64,000 nt of DNA from Paenibacillus sp. FSL R5-0623 (lineage in GTDB: Bacteria; Bacillota; Bacilli; Paenibacillales; Paenibacillaceae), in assembly GCF_037974265.1 (NCBI RefSeq), contig NZ_CP150233.1, positions 5,890,001 to 5,954,000 on the forward strand, given 5' to 3'. The notes under the pieces were generated by a model that was given only the letters and a program-made list of their open reading frames with translations, ran no database searches and was not told where the DNA came from. Positions within the stretch are counted from its first letter, which is position 1. Each line of letters begins with the position of its first letter. Below, piece by piece: positions 1-7,511 of the stretch. Position numbers and translations under genes: made by a program.

Positions 1-152
1 ACAGCCGTTCCCACAATATAACGATCCACATGAGAATACACCGTTACCAATTCATCGGTTGCAAACAGTTGCTCCATCAAAAATTCCTCACGCAGGCGAG
101 ATGTATCATACGTTTTCACTTCATTGGGATGTGCAGCATAACGATTTTCCAT
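1..152 (-). CDS. kduI: 5-keto-4-deoxyuronate isomerase (KduI), N-terminal part
   Basis: KduI interconverts 5-keto-4-deoxyuronate and 3-deoxy-D-glycero-2,5-hexodiulosonate in pectin and uronate breakdown. Only the first 50 codons are present; the gene runs off the left edge. The visible protein starts MENRYAAHPNEVKTYDTS and continues through LREEFLMEQLF and YSHVDRYIVG, matching the conserved KduI N-terminus, which has HP near residue 8, LR.EFL near 20 and a Y(S/T)H.DR.IVG block near 40. The ATG at 152 follows a GAAAGGAAT ribosome binding site. The call rests on recalled family similarity over a short stretch. Its presence fits the plant-polysaccharide theme of the next 25 kb. Confidence 0.85.
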   Translation of the reverse strand, partial: MENRYAAHPNEVKTYDTSRLREEFLMEQLFATDELVTVYSHVDRYIVGTA

Positions 153-332
153 TATTAATCCATTCCTTTCGTCATTTAAATTAGTTGAGATAGAGTTTGA
201 TAATGTTCATATAAGTTCATTTTAGTTCATTATGTATCTTTTGTGTACCCTTATTTTCGAAAAAAGAATTTTCTGCGATAAAACATTTATGATTCTAACT
301 GTCTATGGATTACCAATCGTGGATCGGAGTAC

Positions 333-434
333 CTACTCCTCCCAAGAAAATGGTAGCGGAATCGGCAGTAACAGTCCAAGTACTGCAATAACGGCTGCCA
401 TAATCGCAGTAAACATCATATCTTTAATCTTCAC
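333..434 (-). pseudogene. Remnant of a BioY biotin transporter gene (N-terminal 33 codons)
   Basis: Reading from a GTG at 434 gives a 33-residue product, with KIKDMMFTAIMAAVIAVLG followed by LLLPIPLPF, then SWEE and a TAG stop. This resembles the first transmembrane helix of BioY, the substrate-binding subunit of biotin ECF transporters, whose N-termini commonly read KDM.F.A..AA..AVLG..PPIPLPF. The usual continuation (roughly IPVPITLQTLGVMLAG) is absent, and no further BioY sequence is seen towards the left. A GGGGG stretch 7 bases before the GTG may be a relic ribosome binding site. I infer a decayed gene cut by a deletion. The rest of 153-506 holds nothing else I can support. Confidence 0.6.
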
Positions 435-506
435 AACAAGGCCCCCAATATGAATTAGTTGTTAATTACGCATTTTTTATGCTGAGTTTTTCCCAAGTCT
501 TATGTA

Positions 507-1094
507 CTACTGTAATAAGAGAACCTTCCCCTCGATACCCGATTCAGCCGCTGCAATAGCCTGTTGTACATTCGTTAGGTCATAAGTCGCCCCAATGTTT
601 GCCATGACAAGTCTCCCTGCTCTGACCAGCTCCATTACCTCATGAAATACCTGTTCCCAGCGTTCCACCCAATGTTTTAACCAGAAAAGTTTCACATGAA
701 CTTGTGTTCCCCGGGTTGCTTCATGCCATAACGGTGTGATCCCCGAAAGTAGTCCTACACTGATGACCGTACCATTTGGCTTAAGGCAGCTCACCAACTG
801 TTCCCCGTCTGTCCCTCCAATACAATCCAAGACACGACGCCCCAACATTTGATTGGATACTCCCAATCCTACTGCTTCTACTATCCCTATACCCTCAAAC
901 CCGGGAACAGCTGGTAATTGGGTACGATGCGGGTAAGCTCCTCGAACAGGAATAATATCGGAGGGATTAATAGGCCGAGCATACATCCTCACTGCTAATT
1001 CACCGGGGCCAGGGGGTATCACATCTTTTTCTTCCATACATAACACTTCACTTGGTTCGCCAAAACGATAATAACGGATTACCCTTGCTTTCAT
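507..1094 (-). pseudogene. Zinc-type/quinone oxidoreductase-like MDR protein with internal deletion
   Basis: The 195-residue frame has both ends of a medium-chain dehydrogenase/reductase: an N-terminal GroES-like part (MKARVIRYYRFGEPSEVL, PINPSDIIPVRG, PAVPGFEGIGIVEAVG, residues 1-85) and a C-terminal part (LDCIGGTDG, LKPNGTVISVG, residues 88-195). Family members are about 320-330 residues. The missing middle, about 120 residues between GRRV and LDCIGG, normally carries most of the nucleotide-binding Rossmann fold with its glycine-rich loop. The join is in frame and no stop is present. A functional reductase is unlikely. It is either a pseudogene by internal deletion or an untested shortened product. 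Confidence 0.75.
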
Positions 1095-1257
1095 TGGTAC
1101 ATCTCCTAAAATAATTTTGCTAAAATTGCTCTAACTAAAATATTGAATATATTGACAGAGTGAATAACAATAATATCACTGGAAAATTATTTCATAAACC
1201 ACTTATTAAGATATAATACAACTTTTCTTCATTAAAATATGCGATAACTTCAGCTTA

Positions 1258-1305
1258 GAAAAAAAGAGCCCCACAACCTTGAATACCAAGGTCGTGAAGC
1301 TCTTT
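1258..1305 (-). terminator. Rho-independent terminator of the quinol oxidase operon
   Basis: AAAGAGC at 1263-1269 pairs with GCTCTTT at 1299-1305, with inner pairing CAC/GTG and ACCTTG/CAAGGT. Read on the minus strand the hairpin is followed by a T-run. It lies 12 bases after the subunit IV stop. Confidence 0.85.
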
Positions 1306-1316
1306 CATCATATCAA

Positions 1317-1646
1317 TTAATGTGCAACAGCATTGTTAAGCATAATCCAGATCGAACCAATTACGATGGTCATCATAATCAGTAATCCAAAAATAAGGGC
1401 CATGACATTCCAGCGTGGTTTCTCTGTTTCACGGATATGCATGAAGAAGAAGAGTTGAACCACAAACTGAAGTGCTGCCGTGCCAAGAACAACAATGAGT
1501 GTTCCTGTTCTTTCCATCATATCATTGAGAACCACCACAAGTGGAATGATTGTCAGAACGACGGACAGGATGAAGCCGATGACATAAGACTTCAGTGAAC
1601 CATGTTGCTCATGACCGTGGGAATCATGTGAGTTGTGCTCTGACAT
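1317..1646 (-). CDS. cyoD: Cytochrome o-type quinol oxidase subunit IV
   Basis: This 109-residue protein is the small accessory subunit of the heme-copper quinol oxidase. It has a His-rich soluble N-terminus (HNSHDSHGHEQHG, residues 4-16) and three transmembrane helices at about 20-42, 48-70 and 79-102, typical of the CyoD/QoxD family. The motif VQLFFFMHI in the second helix is characteristic. It follows subunit III without any gap (stop at 1647-1649, start at 1646) and is the last gene of the operon, just ahead of a strong terminator. The Bacillus name would be qoxD. The family role is in assembly or stability of subunit I. Confidence 0.93.
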   Translation of the reverse strand: MSEHNSHDSHGHEQHGSLKSYVIGFILSVVLTIIPLVVVLNDMMERTGTLIVVLGTAALQFVVQLFFFMHIRETEKPRWNVMALIFGLLIMMTIVIGSIWIMLNNAVAH

Positions 1647-2267
1647 CTACATCACCCCCATGAGATAGACGATCGACAGGAGGAAAATCCATACGACGTC
1701 CAAGAAGTGCCAGTACAAGCTGATGACGTTGATTTTACCGCGAGTAACATCGGTAATACCACGTTTTTTCAGTTGTAACATAAGTCCAATCATCCAGATC
1801 AGACCGAGCGATACGTGAAGTCCGTGAGTTCCCACAAGGGTGAAGAATGCGCCAGAAGCAGCACTCGTTGTAAAGCTGAACCCTTCGTGAATCAACTCAA
1901 TAAACTCATATACTTCCAGTGCGATAAAGCTTGCACCCAGAACGGCTGTAACAGCCAGCCAACTGATTAATTGTTTTACTTTGCCTTGATTCATCGCCAG
2001 TACAGCTAGTCCGCTCGTGAATGAACTTGTGAGCAAGATAAACGTTTCGGCAATAACACCAGGCATTTTGATCAATTCAGACAAAATCGGTCCGCCCGCC
2101 GTATTGTCACGCAACACAATGAAGGTTGCGAACAATACGGAGAACAGGATAACGTCGGAAATCAGGAAGAACCAGAATCCGAGAATTTTCATTTCCTGTG
2201 GATCATGATGTCCATGGTCGTGACCATGTGCATGATTCTCACCGTGCTTAGCGGCTGCTTGAGCCAT
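1647..2267 (-). CDS. cyoC: Cytochrome o-type quinol oxidase subunit III
   Basis: This 206-residue membrane protein belongs to the heme-copper oxidase subunit III family, in the short five-helix form used by quinol oxidases. A His-rich N-terminus (HGENHAHGHDHGHHD, residues 8-22) leads into KILGFWFFLISDVILFSVLF. The conserved block GTHGLHVSLGLIW lies near residues 147-159, and YWHFLDVVWIFLL near the C-terminus. It is encoded directly against subunit I upstream and subunit IV downstream, so translation is probably coupled. Subunit III has no redox centre; in the family it stabilises subunit I. Confidence 0.94.
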   Translation of the reverse strand: MAQAAAKHGENHAHGHDHGHHDPQEMKILGFWFFLISDVILFSVLFATFIVLRDNTAGGPILSELIKMPGVIAETFILLTSSFTSGLAVLAMNQGKVKQLISWLAVTAVLGASFIALEVYEFIELIHEGFSFTTSAASGAFFTLVGTHGLHVSLGLIWMIGLMLQLKKRGITDVTRGKINVISLYWHFLDVVWIFLLSIVYLMGVM

Positions 2268-4238
2268 CTATACCGACCCCCTTAACGACGCTTCGGTACG
2301 CTTAATTTCGTCGACCGGAATATAATAATCCGTATCGTATGAGAATGAACGGGCGATCATACAGATCCCTACGCCAGCGAGTCCGAGAATTGCCATCCAC
2401 AGCCATCCGAAGACAAAGCCGAAACCGGCGATGAACCAGAAGACAGACATGATGAACGGAATTCCAGAGTTCTTCGGCATATGAATCGGCTCAAGCGGTT
2501 GCTCTGGCGGATAGATGCCTTTGGCACGACGTTCTTTCTCTTCCCACCACTCATCAATATCATCTCCGCGCGGTGTAACAGCGAAGTTGTATTCAGGAGC
2601 TGGTGAAGGAATTGACCACTCCAGCGTACGGCCATCCCATGGATCTGCAGGAGCTTTGAGTGATTTGTATTTGCGAATACCGTCTGCGATTTGCGCAACT
2701 TGGAACAGGAATCCGACACCCATCAGGAATGCCCCGATTGTGGATACGAAGTTCAATTCCCACCAGCCAGTATCCCAGCCGTAAGTGCTCAGACGACGTG
2801 TCATACCCATCAAGCCGACAGCGTACTGCGGCATGAAGCAGACATAGAAACCAATATTCCAAGTCCAGAATGCCCATTTGCCCAGTTTCTCTTCGAGTTG
2901 GAAACCGAACATTTTAGGCCACCAGTAGTACAGACCTGCGAAGTATCCGAAGACAACGCCACCGATCAATACTTGGTGGAAGTGGGCAATCAGGAAGTAA
3001 CTGTTGTGGAACTGGAAGTCAGCAGGAGCAACGGATAACAGAACGCCTGTCATACCCCCGACAATAAAGCACGGGATAAAGGCAAGTGTCCACATCATCG
3101 GAGTCGCCATGCGTATCCTTCCTCGATACATGGTAAACAGCCAGTTGAATATCTTAACCCCTGTTGGAATAGCAATCAACATCGTAGTTACGGCGAAGAA
3201 TGCATTCACGTCTGCTCCGGAACCCATCGTGAAGAAGTGATGCGCCCATGTGAAGAAGGACAGGAAGCTGATGATTAACATTGCGAATACCATCGACTTG
3301 TAACCAAACAGTTTTTTCCGAGAGAAGGTACTTACAATCTCGGAAAATACACCGAATGCCGGCAAGACCACAATGTATACCTCAGGGTGACCCCACATCC
3401 AGATCAAGTTGATATACATCATTGGGTTACCGCCCAAATCAAGTGTGAAGAAATGCGCCCCGGCAAACCTGTCGAGGAATAACAATGCAAGTGTCACGGT
3501 CAAGATTGGGAAAGCGAACAAGATGATAATACAAGTGGAGAATACCGACCATGTGAACATCGGCATTTTCATCCATCTCATGCCTGGCGCACGCATTTTA
3601 ATGATGGTAACCAGGAAGTTGATACCGGTAGCCAGGGAACCGATACCTGATATCTGTATACCCCATATATAGAAGTTCTGTCCTACCCCTGGGCTGTGCG
3701 ACAGCTCCGATAGAGGCGGATAACTCAGCCATCCTGCATCCGGTGAACCACCGATAACGAAGGACAGGTTAAACAGCATTGCGCCCAAGAAGAACAGCCA
3801 GAAGCTGAGTGCATTCAGGAACGGGAACGCAACGTCTCTTGCTCCGATCTGTAGTGGCACAATAACGTTAAATAGACCAAACATAAATGGCATCGCCATG
3901 AACAAGATCATGATCGTACCGTGAGTTGTGAAGACCTGATTATAGTGTTCAGGATTTAGAAATTCATTGTTAGGCATAGCCAGCTGAAGGCGCATCATTA
4001 GCGCATCCACACCACCACGGAATAACATGATAATGGAAGCGATGATATACATGATACCGATCTTTTTATGATCGACAGTCGTTAACCAGTTACGCCAGAG
4101 CCAGCCCCATTTTTTGAAATAAGTTAGCACCGCTACAATAGTAATCATGGTAATTCCGATAGCTACCATCGCACCATAAATGAGCGGATCACCGGTTACG
4201 AAAAACTCCGATGCAAACTCTTTAAGTCCCTCTAACAT
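2268..4238 (-). CDS. cyoB: Cytochrome o-type quinol oxidase subunit I
   Basis: This 656-residue catalytic subunit oxidises quinol, reduces O2 to water and pumps protons. Its key residues fall at essentially E. coli CyoB numbering. H106 and H421 are the low-spin heme ligands, H419 is the high-spin heme ligand, and H284, H333 and H334 are the CuB ligands. E286 and Y288 in WGHPEVY are the proton-channel glutamate and the cross-linked tyrosine. The quinol-site residues R74, D78, H98 and Q101 are also present, which supports a quinol rather than a cytochrome c donor. Twelve or more helices extend to about residue 590, followed by a C-terminal hydrophobic segment. Bacillus would call it qoxB. There is no sign of damage. 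Confidence 0.96.
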   Translation of the reverse strand: MLEGLKEFASEFFVTGDPLIYGAMVAIGITMITIVAVLTYFKKWGWLWRNWLTTVDHKKIGIMYIIASIIMLFRGGVDALMMRLQLAMPNNEFLNPEHYNQVFTTHGTIMILFMAMPFMFGLFNVIVPLQIGARDVAFPFLNALSFWLFFLGAMLFNLSFVIGGSPDAGWLSYPPLSELSHSPGVGQNFYIWGIQISGIGSLATGINFLVTIIKMRAPGMRWMKMPMFTWSVFSTCIIILFAFPILTVTLALLFLDRFAGAHFFTLDLGGNPMMYINLIWMWGHPEVYIVVLPAFGVFSEIVSTFSRKKLFGYKSMVFAMLIISFLSFFTWAHHFFTMGSGADVNAFFAVTTMLIAIPTGVKIFNWLFTMYRGRIRMATPMMWTLAFIPCFIVGGMTGVLLSVAPADFQFHNSYFLIAHFHQVLIGGVVFGYFAGLYYWWPKMFGFQLEEKLGKWAFWTWNIGFYVCFMPQYAVGLMGMTRRLSTYGWDTGWWELNFVSTIGAFLMGVGFLFQVAQIADGIRKYKSLKAPADPWDGRTLEWSIPSPAPEYNFAVTPRGDDIDEWWEEKERRAKGIYPPEQPLEPIHMPKNSGIPFIMSVFWFIAGFGFVFGWLWMAILGLAGVGICMIARSFSYDTDYYIPVDEIKRTEASLRGSV

Positions 4239-4259
4239 TGGGGGCCTCCTTTCGAATCT

Positions 4260-5234
4260 TTAGTTAGCACTCTTGTCCTCGTCTTGATTGGACGTATCAG
4301 TTGCATTTTGAATGGCTCCAGAAGCTTCTTTTGAAGTTCCATGCTTACTGTGAGCACTTTGACCATCTACTACATACTTGGTCACAATATTTTGGAACAA
4401 TCCTTCTGGGAAGGCAGAATAATAAGCAACATTGCTTGTTCCTGGCTCAGCCAGTGCATTGTAACCTTCTGTGGTCAATTCCTGGGAACTTTGTTTCACT
4501 TCAGCTACCCAATTGTCAAAATCTTCGTCCGATGTAGCATTCACATCAAAACGCATTTCTCCAAAATGCTCACCTGTGAAGTTAGCACCGGAACCCCAGT
4601 ACTTACCTTCATGATCTGCCTGCAGGTACAAGGTCATTGCCATACCCGACATTGTATAAATTTGTCCTCCAAGTTGCGGAATCCAGAACGAGTTCATTGG
4701 TGAATCCGCAGTGAGTTCAAATTTCACGGGCCGATCTGCCGGAATATTCAACGTGTTGACCGTTGCAATCCCTTGCTCAGGATACATAAACAGCCACTTC
4801 CAATCCAGTGAAGACACTTGGATGGTAATTGGTGCTTTCTCGTGAGCCAACGGCTTCGAAGGCTCCAGATCATACGTGTAACGAATCGTAATAATGGCAA
4901 GTATTCCAATAATAATAATTGGAACGGTCCACCAGATTGCCTCAGCCTTTGTACTATGAGACCAGTTAGGTTCATAAGCAGCTTTGTTATCCGGCTTGTC
5001 GCGGTAACGCCATACGATGACGGCAGACAAAATGAGTACTGGCACAATAATGACAGCACACAAAATTGTCGAGATGACAATCAAATCTCTCTGCGAAGCG
5101 CCAATTGGTCCCTTCGGATCCAGAACAACGTACTGCCCGCCTGCCAGCATTGGCCAGACAATCAATGCAATTGTAACCAACGTCAGGACAACCGGAATGA
5201 TAATCCGGGTTAGCGACCTAGGTTTCTTGTTCAT
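4260..5234 (-). CDS. cyoA: Cytochrome o-type quinol oxidase subunit II
   Basis: This 324-residue subunit has an N-terminal hydrophobic segment (11-30), two transmembrane helices (about 50-75 and 98-117) and a cupredoxin domain (about 135-250) outside the membrane. The CuA cysteines of cytochrome c oxidases (C-x3-C) are absent: the region reads GANFTGEHFGEMRF, as expected for a quinol oxidase. Most relatives are lipoproteins with a Cys just before LDPKGP. Here the position reads MLAGGQYVVLDPKGP, with no cysteine, so no lipid anchor is predicted. The C-terminal 50 residues are polar and low in complexity. It is the first gene of cyoABCD and starts at an ATG after GGAGAGGGG. Confidence 0.94.
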   Translation of the reverse strand: MNKKPRSLTRIIIPVVLTLVTIALIVWPMLAGGQYVVLDPKGPIGASQRDLIVISTILCAVIIVPVLILSAVIVWRYRDKPDNKAAYEPNWSHSTKAEAIWWTVPIIIIGILAIITIRYTYDLEPSKPLAHEKAPITIQVSSLDWKWLFMYPEQGIATVNTLNIPADRPVKFELTADSPMNSFWIPQLGGQIYTMSGMAMTLYLQADHEGKYWGSGANFTGEHFGEMRFDVNATSDEDFDNWVAEVKQSSQELTTEGYNALAEPGTSNVAYYSAFPEGLFQNIVTKYVVDGQSAHSKHGTSKEASGAIQNATDTSNQDEDKSAN

Positions 5235-5261
5235 TTTGATCCCCTCTCCTTAAATTCGCTC

Positions 5262-5279
5262 ATACTGAAAAATCAGTAT
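5262..5279. promoter_or_regulatory. Perfect 18-bp palindrome in the cyoA 5' region
   Basis: ATACTGA, a 4-base spacer and TCAGTAT form a perfect hyphenated inverted repeat 28 bases before the cyoA start. It could be an operator or an mRNA hairpin. No regulator can be assigned from sequence alone. Confidence 0.45.
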
Positions 5280-5363
5280 ACTACTCTCTTCCTACTAAAG
5301 ATATCAGAAATGAACAACTTTTTTGTTCTTGTTAACAAATTTGTCGATTTTACACCTTAAATG

Positions 5364-5381
5364 TGTGAATTTTTTCTCACA
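5364..5381. promoter_or_regulatory. TGTGA-N8-TCACA inverted repeat upstream of the oxidase operon
   Basis: TGTGA at 5364-5368 and TCACA at 5377-5381 flank an A/T-only core of mostly T. It resembles redox or anaerobic regulator sites (Rex type), but the 8-base gap is two bases longer than the Rex consensus. The stretch 5235-5435 otherwise holds only A+T-rich promoter-like sequence. Confidence 0.3.
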
Positions 5382-5435
5382 AATCGCTTGCATGGTTGAT
5401 ATTTGCTTATTGTAATCTTTACACATCAAGTCACA

Positions 5436-5492
5436 AAATAAAACCCTTTGCAGTCCCGTTGAACAATGTCAACGAATCCGCAAAGGGCTTTA
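5436..5492 (-). terminator. Terminator downstream of the YiaAB-like gene
   Basis: AAACCCTTTGC (5441-5451) pairs with GCAAAGGGCTT (5480-5490), and CGTTGA/TCAACG extend the inner stem. The minus-strand side continues into a T-rich tract. It separates the small gene at 5553 from the oxidase operon. Confidence 0.85.
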
Positions 5493-5552
5493 TTGACTGG
5501 ATTCCGGGAACTTATCCAGTCTTATTATGAACGAATTAACGCAGGATTATAA

Positions 5553-5816
5553 TCAATCGGCGCCTTCGTCTTCCCGGCGTGTATGAACAAGGCCAATCGC
5601 TTTGGCAATAACGTAAATAAACACACTACCTACAAGAAATCCAATACCGACCATCAAGCCAAGATTACGATCATTAAATTCATTCAGATTGATCAGACAC
5701 ATGATCACTCCCGTAATGAGTGCGACCCATGCCAGAACTGTCATCGTCAAGACGGCGCGCCGCATATTTTTGTCTTTGCGCTCCAATTGGCTAACCATTG
5801 CTGTCTTCGATGCCAT
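5553..5816 (-). CDS. Small two-helix membrane protein, YiaA/YiaB-like
   Basis: The 87-residue protein begins MASKTAMVSQLERKDKNMRR and has two predicted transmembrane helices (about 22-43 and 50-70), then a charged tail (HTRREDEGAD). The pattern of two hydrophobic helices separated by a short polar turn resembles the YiaA/YiaB two-helix domain, whose function is unknown. I chose the ATG at 5816 over an upstream start at 5873 because AAAAGGAAGTG lies at good spacing before it. It is a single-gene unit with its own terminator. Confidence 0.65.
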   Translation of the reverse strand: MASKTAMVSQLERKDKNMRRAVLTMTVLAWVALITGVIMCLINLNEFNDRNLGLMVGIGFLVGSVFIYVIAKAIGLVHTRREDEGAD

Positions 5817-6060
5817 AGTAAACACTTCCTTTTCCCTTTTTGTAAGTGCTTTCCTTATACCAATATACCACATCAGTATGATTTTTAGTCAACAAATGTT
5901 CAAATTTTCTCCGCAATTTGGACACTTTATTTTAAAATTACCCGTTGACAAAACATTATTCATTTCTTCCTTACTTCTTATAACCCAAAAACCGTCTCTT
6001 CATAACAGAAAACACACTTGACCTAATGAAACCTTTATGAACTACTCATTTTTATCTGTG

Positions 6061-6110
6061 AAAAAACAAAAAAAGACGGCACATTGGAATACTCCAATGC
6101 TACCGTCTTA
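6061..6110 (-). terminator. Terminator of the GH95-GH1 operon
   Basis: AAGACGG (6073-6079)/CCGTCTT (6103-6109) with inner CATTGGA/TCCAATG form a stable stem. On the minus strand it is followed by TTTTTTTG, just after the GH1 stop at 6134. Confidence 0.9.
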
Positions 6111-6133
6111 CTCATTTTTAGCTGTCATTGTGT

Positions 6134-7495
6134 CTATTGGGGATTATGTTCGTTCCGTGTTTCCAACCAATTATTCTTGATGACATTCTGATACCAGTAG
6201 TAACTCTCCTTCGGCGTTCTCACCAGTGAACGATAATCCATATGAACGAGACCGAAGCGCATACGGTAACCTTCTGCCCATTCGAAATTATCCATCAGTG
6301 ACCATGCCATGTACCCTTTCAGGTTAATACCGTCATTAATGATGCGGTGAATTTGAGCCAAATGCTGTTCATAATAGGCAATCCGACGATCATCATTAAT
6401 TTTGCCATTCTCCAGATCATCATTGATGCAGGCACCATTCTCTGTGATATATACATCCACATTGCCGTACTTTTGCAAATAATGCATAAATTCATACAAA
6501 CCACGTGATTCCACAGGCCAGCCAATATCGGTTTTGGTGAGGCCCATATCAACTTCTTCCGATTGCAAAGCACCTGCCTCCGGATTGAAGCGATTGATCC
6601 CCATCGTGTAATAGTTAATGCCGAGCAGATCGATCGGTTGTGAGATGATCTCCATATCGCCTTCCTGAATTGGCACAGTAGCCCCTGCTTCTGCAAACCA
6701 ATCCACCATAAACTGCGGATATGAACCTTTGTAGATTGGATCAAGGAACCAATCGGTGTTGAGCGCAATCGATCGGTCACATGCAGCTTGGTCCTCAGGG
6801 GATTTGCTGTACGGCTCAGCCCAGCATACGTTCGGAGCAATACCAATCTGACCCGTTGTTCCCAAGCGACGGAAGGATTGAACGGCTTTACCATGAGCAA
6901 CCAGCAATCCATGAGCCACATTAATTGACGTTTGCAGGTCTTTGTTTCCTGGCGCATGAATCCCGAGAAGGTTCGACAGGAACGCGATACACCATGGTTC
7001 ATTGAATGTCAGCCAAAAGTTGATCTTGCCCGAGAATTCTTTGAAAATCACTTCGGCATATTTCACAAAAGCGTCTACCGTTCTGCGGTTGCCCCAACCC
7101 CCGTCATCTTCCAGCGTTTGTGGAAGATCCCAGTGATACAGGGTAAGGAACGGTTCGATGCCAGCCTCTAACAATGCATCCACGAAGCGATGGTAGAAGT
7201 CCAGTCCTTCCCGATTGATCTCCCCATCTCCGTCAGGAATAATGCGCGGCCACGCAATGGAGAACCGGTACGTATTAATCCCGAGTTTCTTCATCAGTTC
7301 GATGTCTTCCTCGTAACGGTGGTAACTGTCACATGCGACATCCCCATTGTCTCCGTTATATACCTTGCCAGGTGTGCGCGCAAACGTATCCCAGATGGAT
7401 ACCCCGCGTCCACCTTCCTGTGCCGCTCCTTCTATTTGATAGGAAGCTGTTGCTGTACCCCAGCGAAAATCTTGCGGAAATTTAAAAATGGTCAT
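6134..7495 (-). CDS. GH1 beta-glucosidase
   Basis: This 453-residue cytoplasmic enzyme has no signal peptide and has the full GH1 layout. The N-terminus FRWGTATASYQIEGAA is typical. The acid/base is E166 in TFNEPW and the nucleophile is E352 in YITENGA. The aglycone-site pattern WSLMDNFEWAEGY lies near 403-415. GH1 enzymes hydrolyse beta-glucosides or beta-galactosides, and some prefer phosphorylated sugars; nothing seen points to the phospho-type. It sits 16 bases after the GH95 gene in the same operon, so it probably trims the oligosaccharide after GH95 has removed its substituent. Confidence 0.92.
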   Translation of the reverse strand: MTIFKFPQDFRWGTATASYQIEGAAQEGGRGVSIWDTFARTPGKVYNGDNGDVACDSYHRYEEDIELMKKLGINTYRFSIAWPRIIPDGDGEINREGLDFYHRFVDALLEAGIEPFLTLYHWDLPQTLEDDGGWGNRRTVDAFVKYAEVIFKEFSGKINFWLTFNEPWCIAFLSNLLGIHAPGNKDLQTSINVAHGLLVAHGKAVQSFRRLGTTGQIGIAPNVCWAEPYSKSPEDQAACDRSIALNTDWFLDPIYKGSYPQFMVDWFAEAGATVPIQEGDMEIISQPIDLLGINYYTMGINRFNPEAGALQSEEVDMGLTKTDIGWPVESRGLYEFMHYLQKYGNVDVYITENGACINDDLENGKINDDRRIAYYEQHLAQIHRIINDGINLKGYMAWSLMDNFEWAEGYRMRFGLVHMDYRSLVRTPKESYYWYQNVIKNNWLETRNEHNPQ

Positions 7496-7511
7496 GGTTG
7501 GCTCCTCCGTC

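Noticed and set aside
232..453. Plus-strand 73-codon frame
   Set aside because: It is antisense to the BioY-like remnant and lacks a ribosome binding site. The hydrophobic stretch it encodes is only the complement of the BioY helix.
5364..5381. Assignment of the TGTGA/TCACA repeat as a Rex box
   Set aside because: The Rex consensus has a 6-base gap between these half sites; here it is 8. I keep it as an unassigned inverted repeat only.
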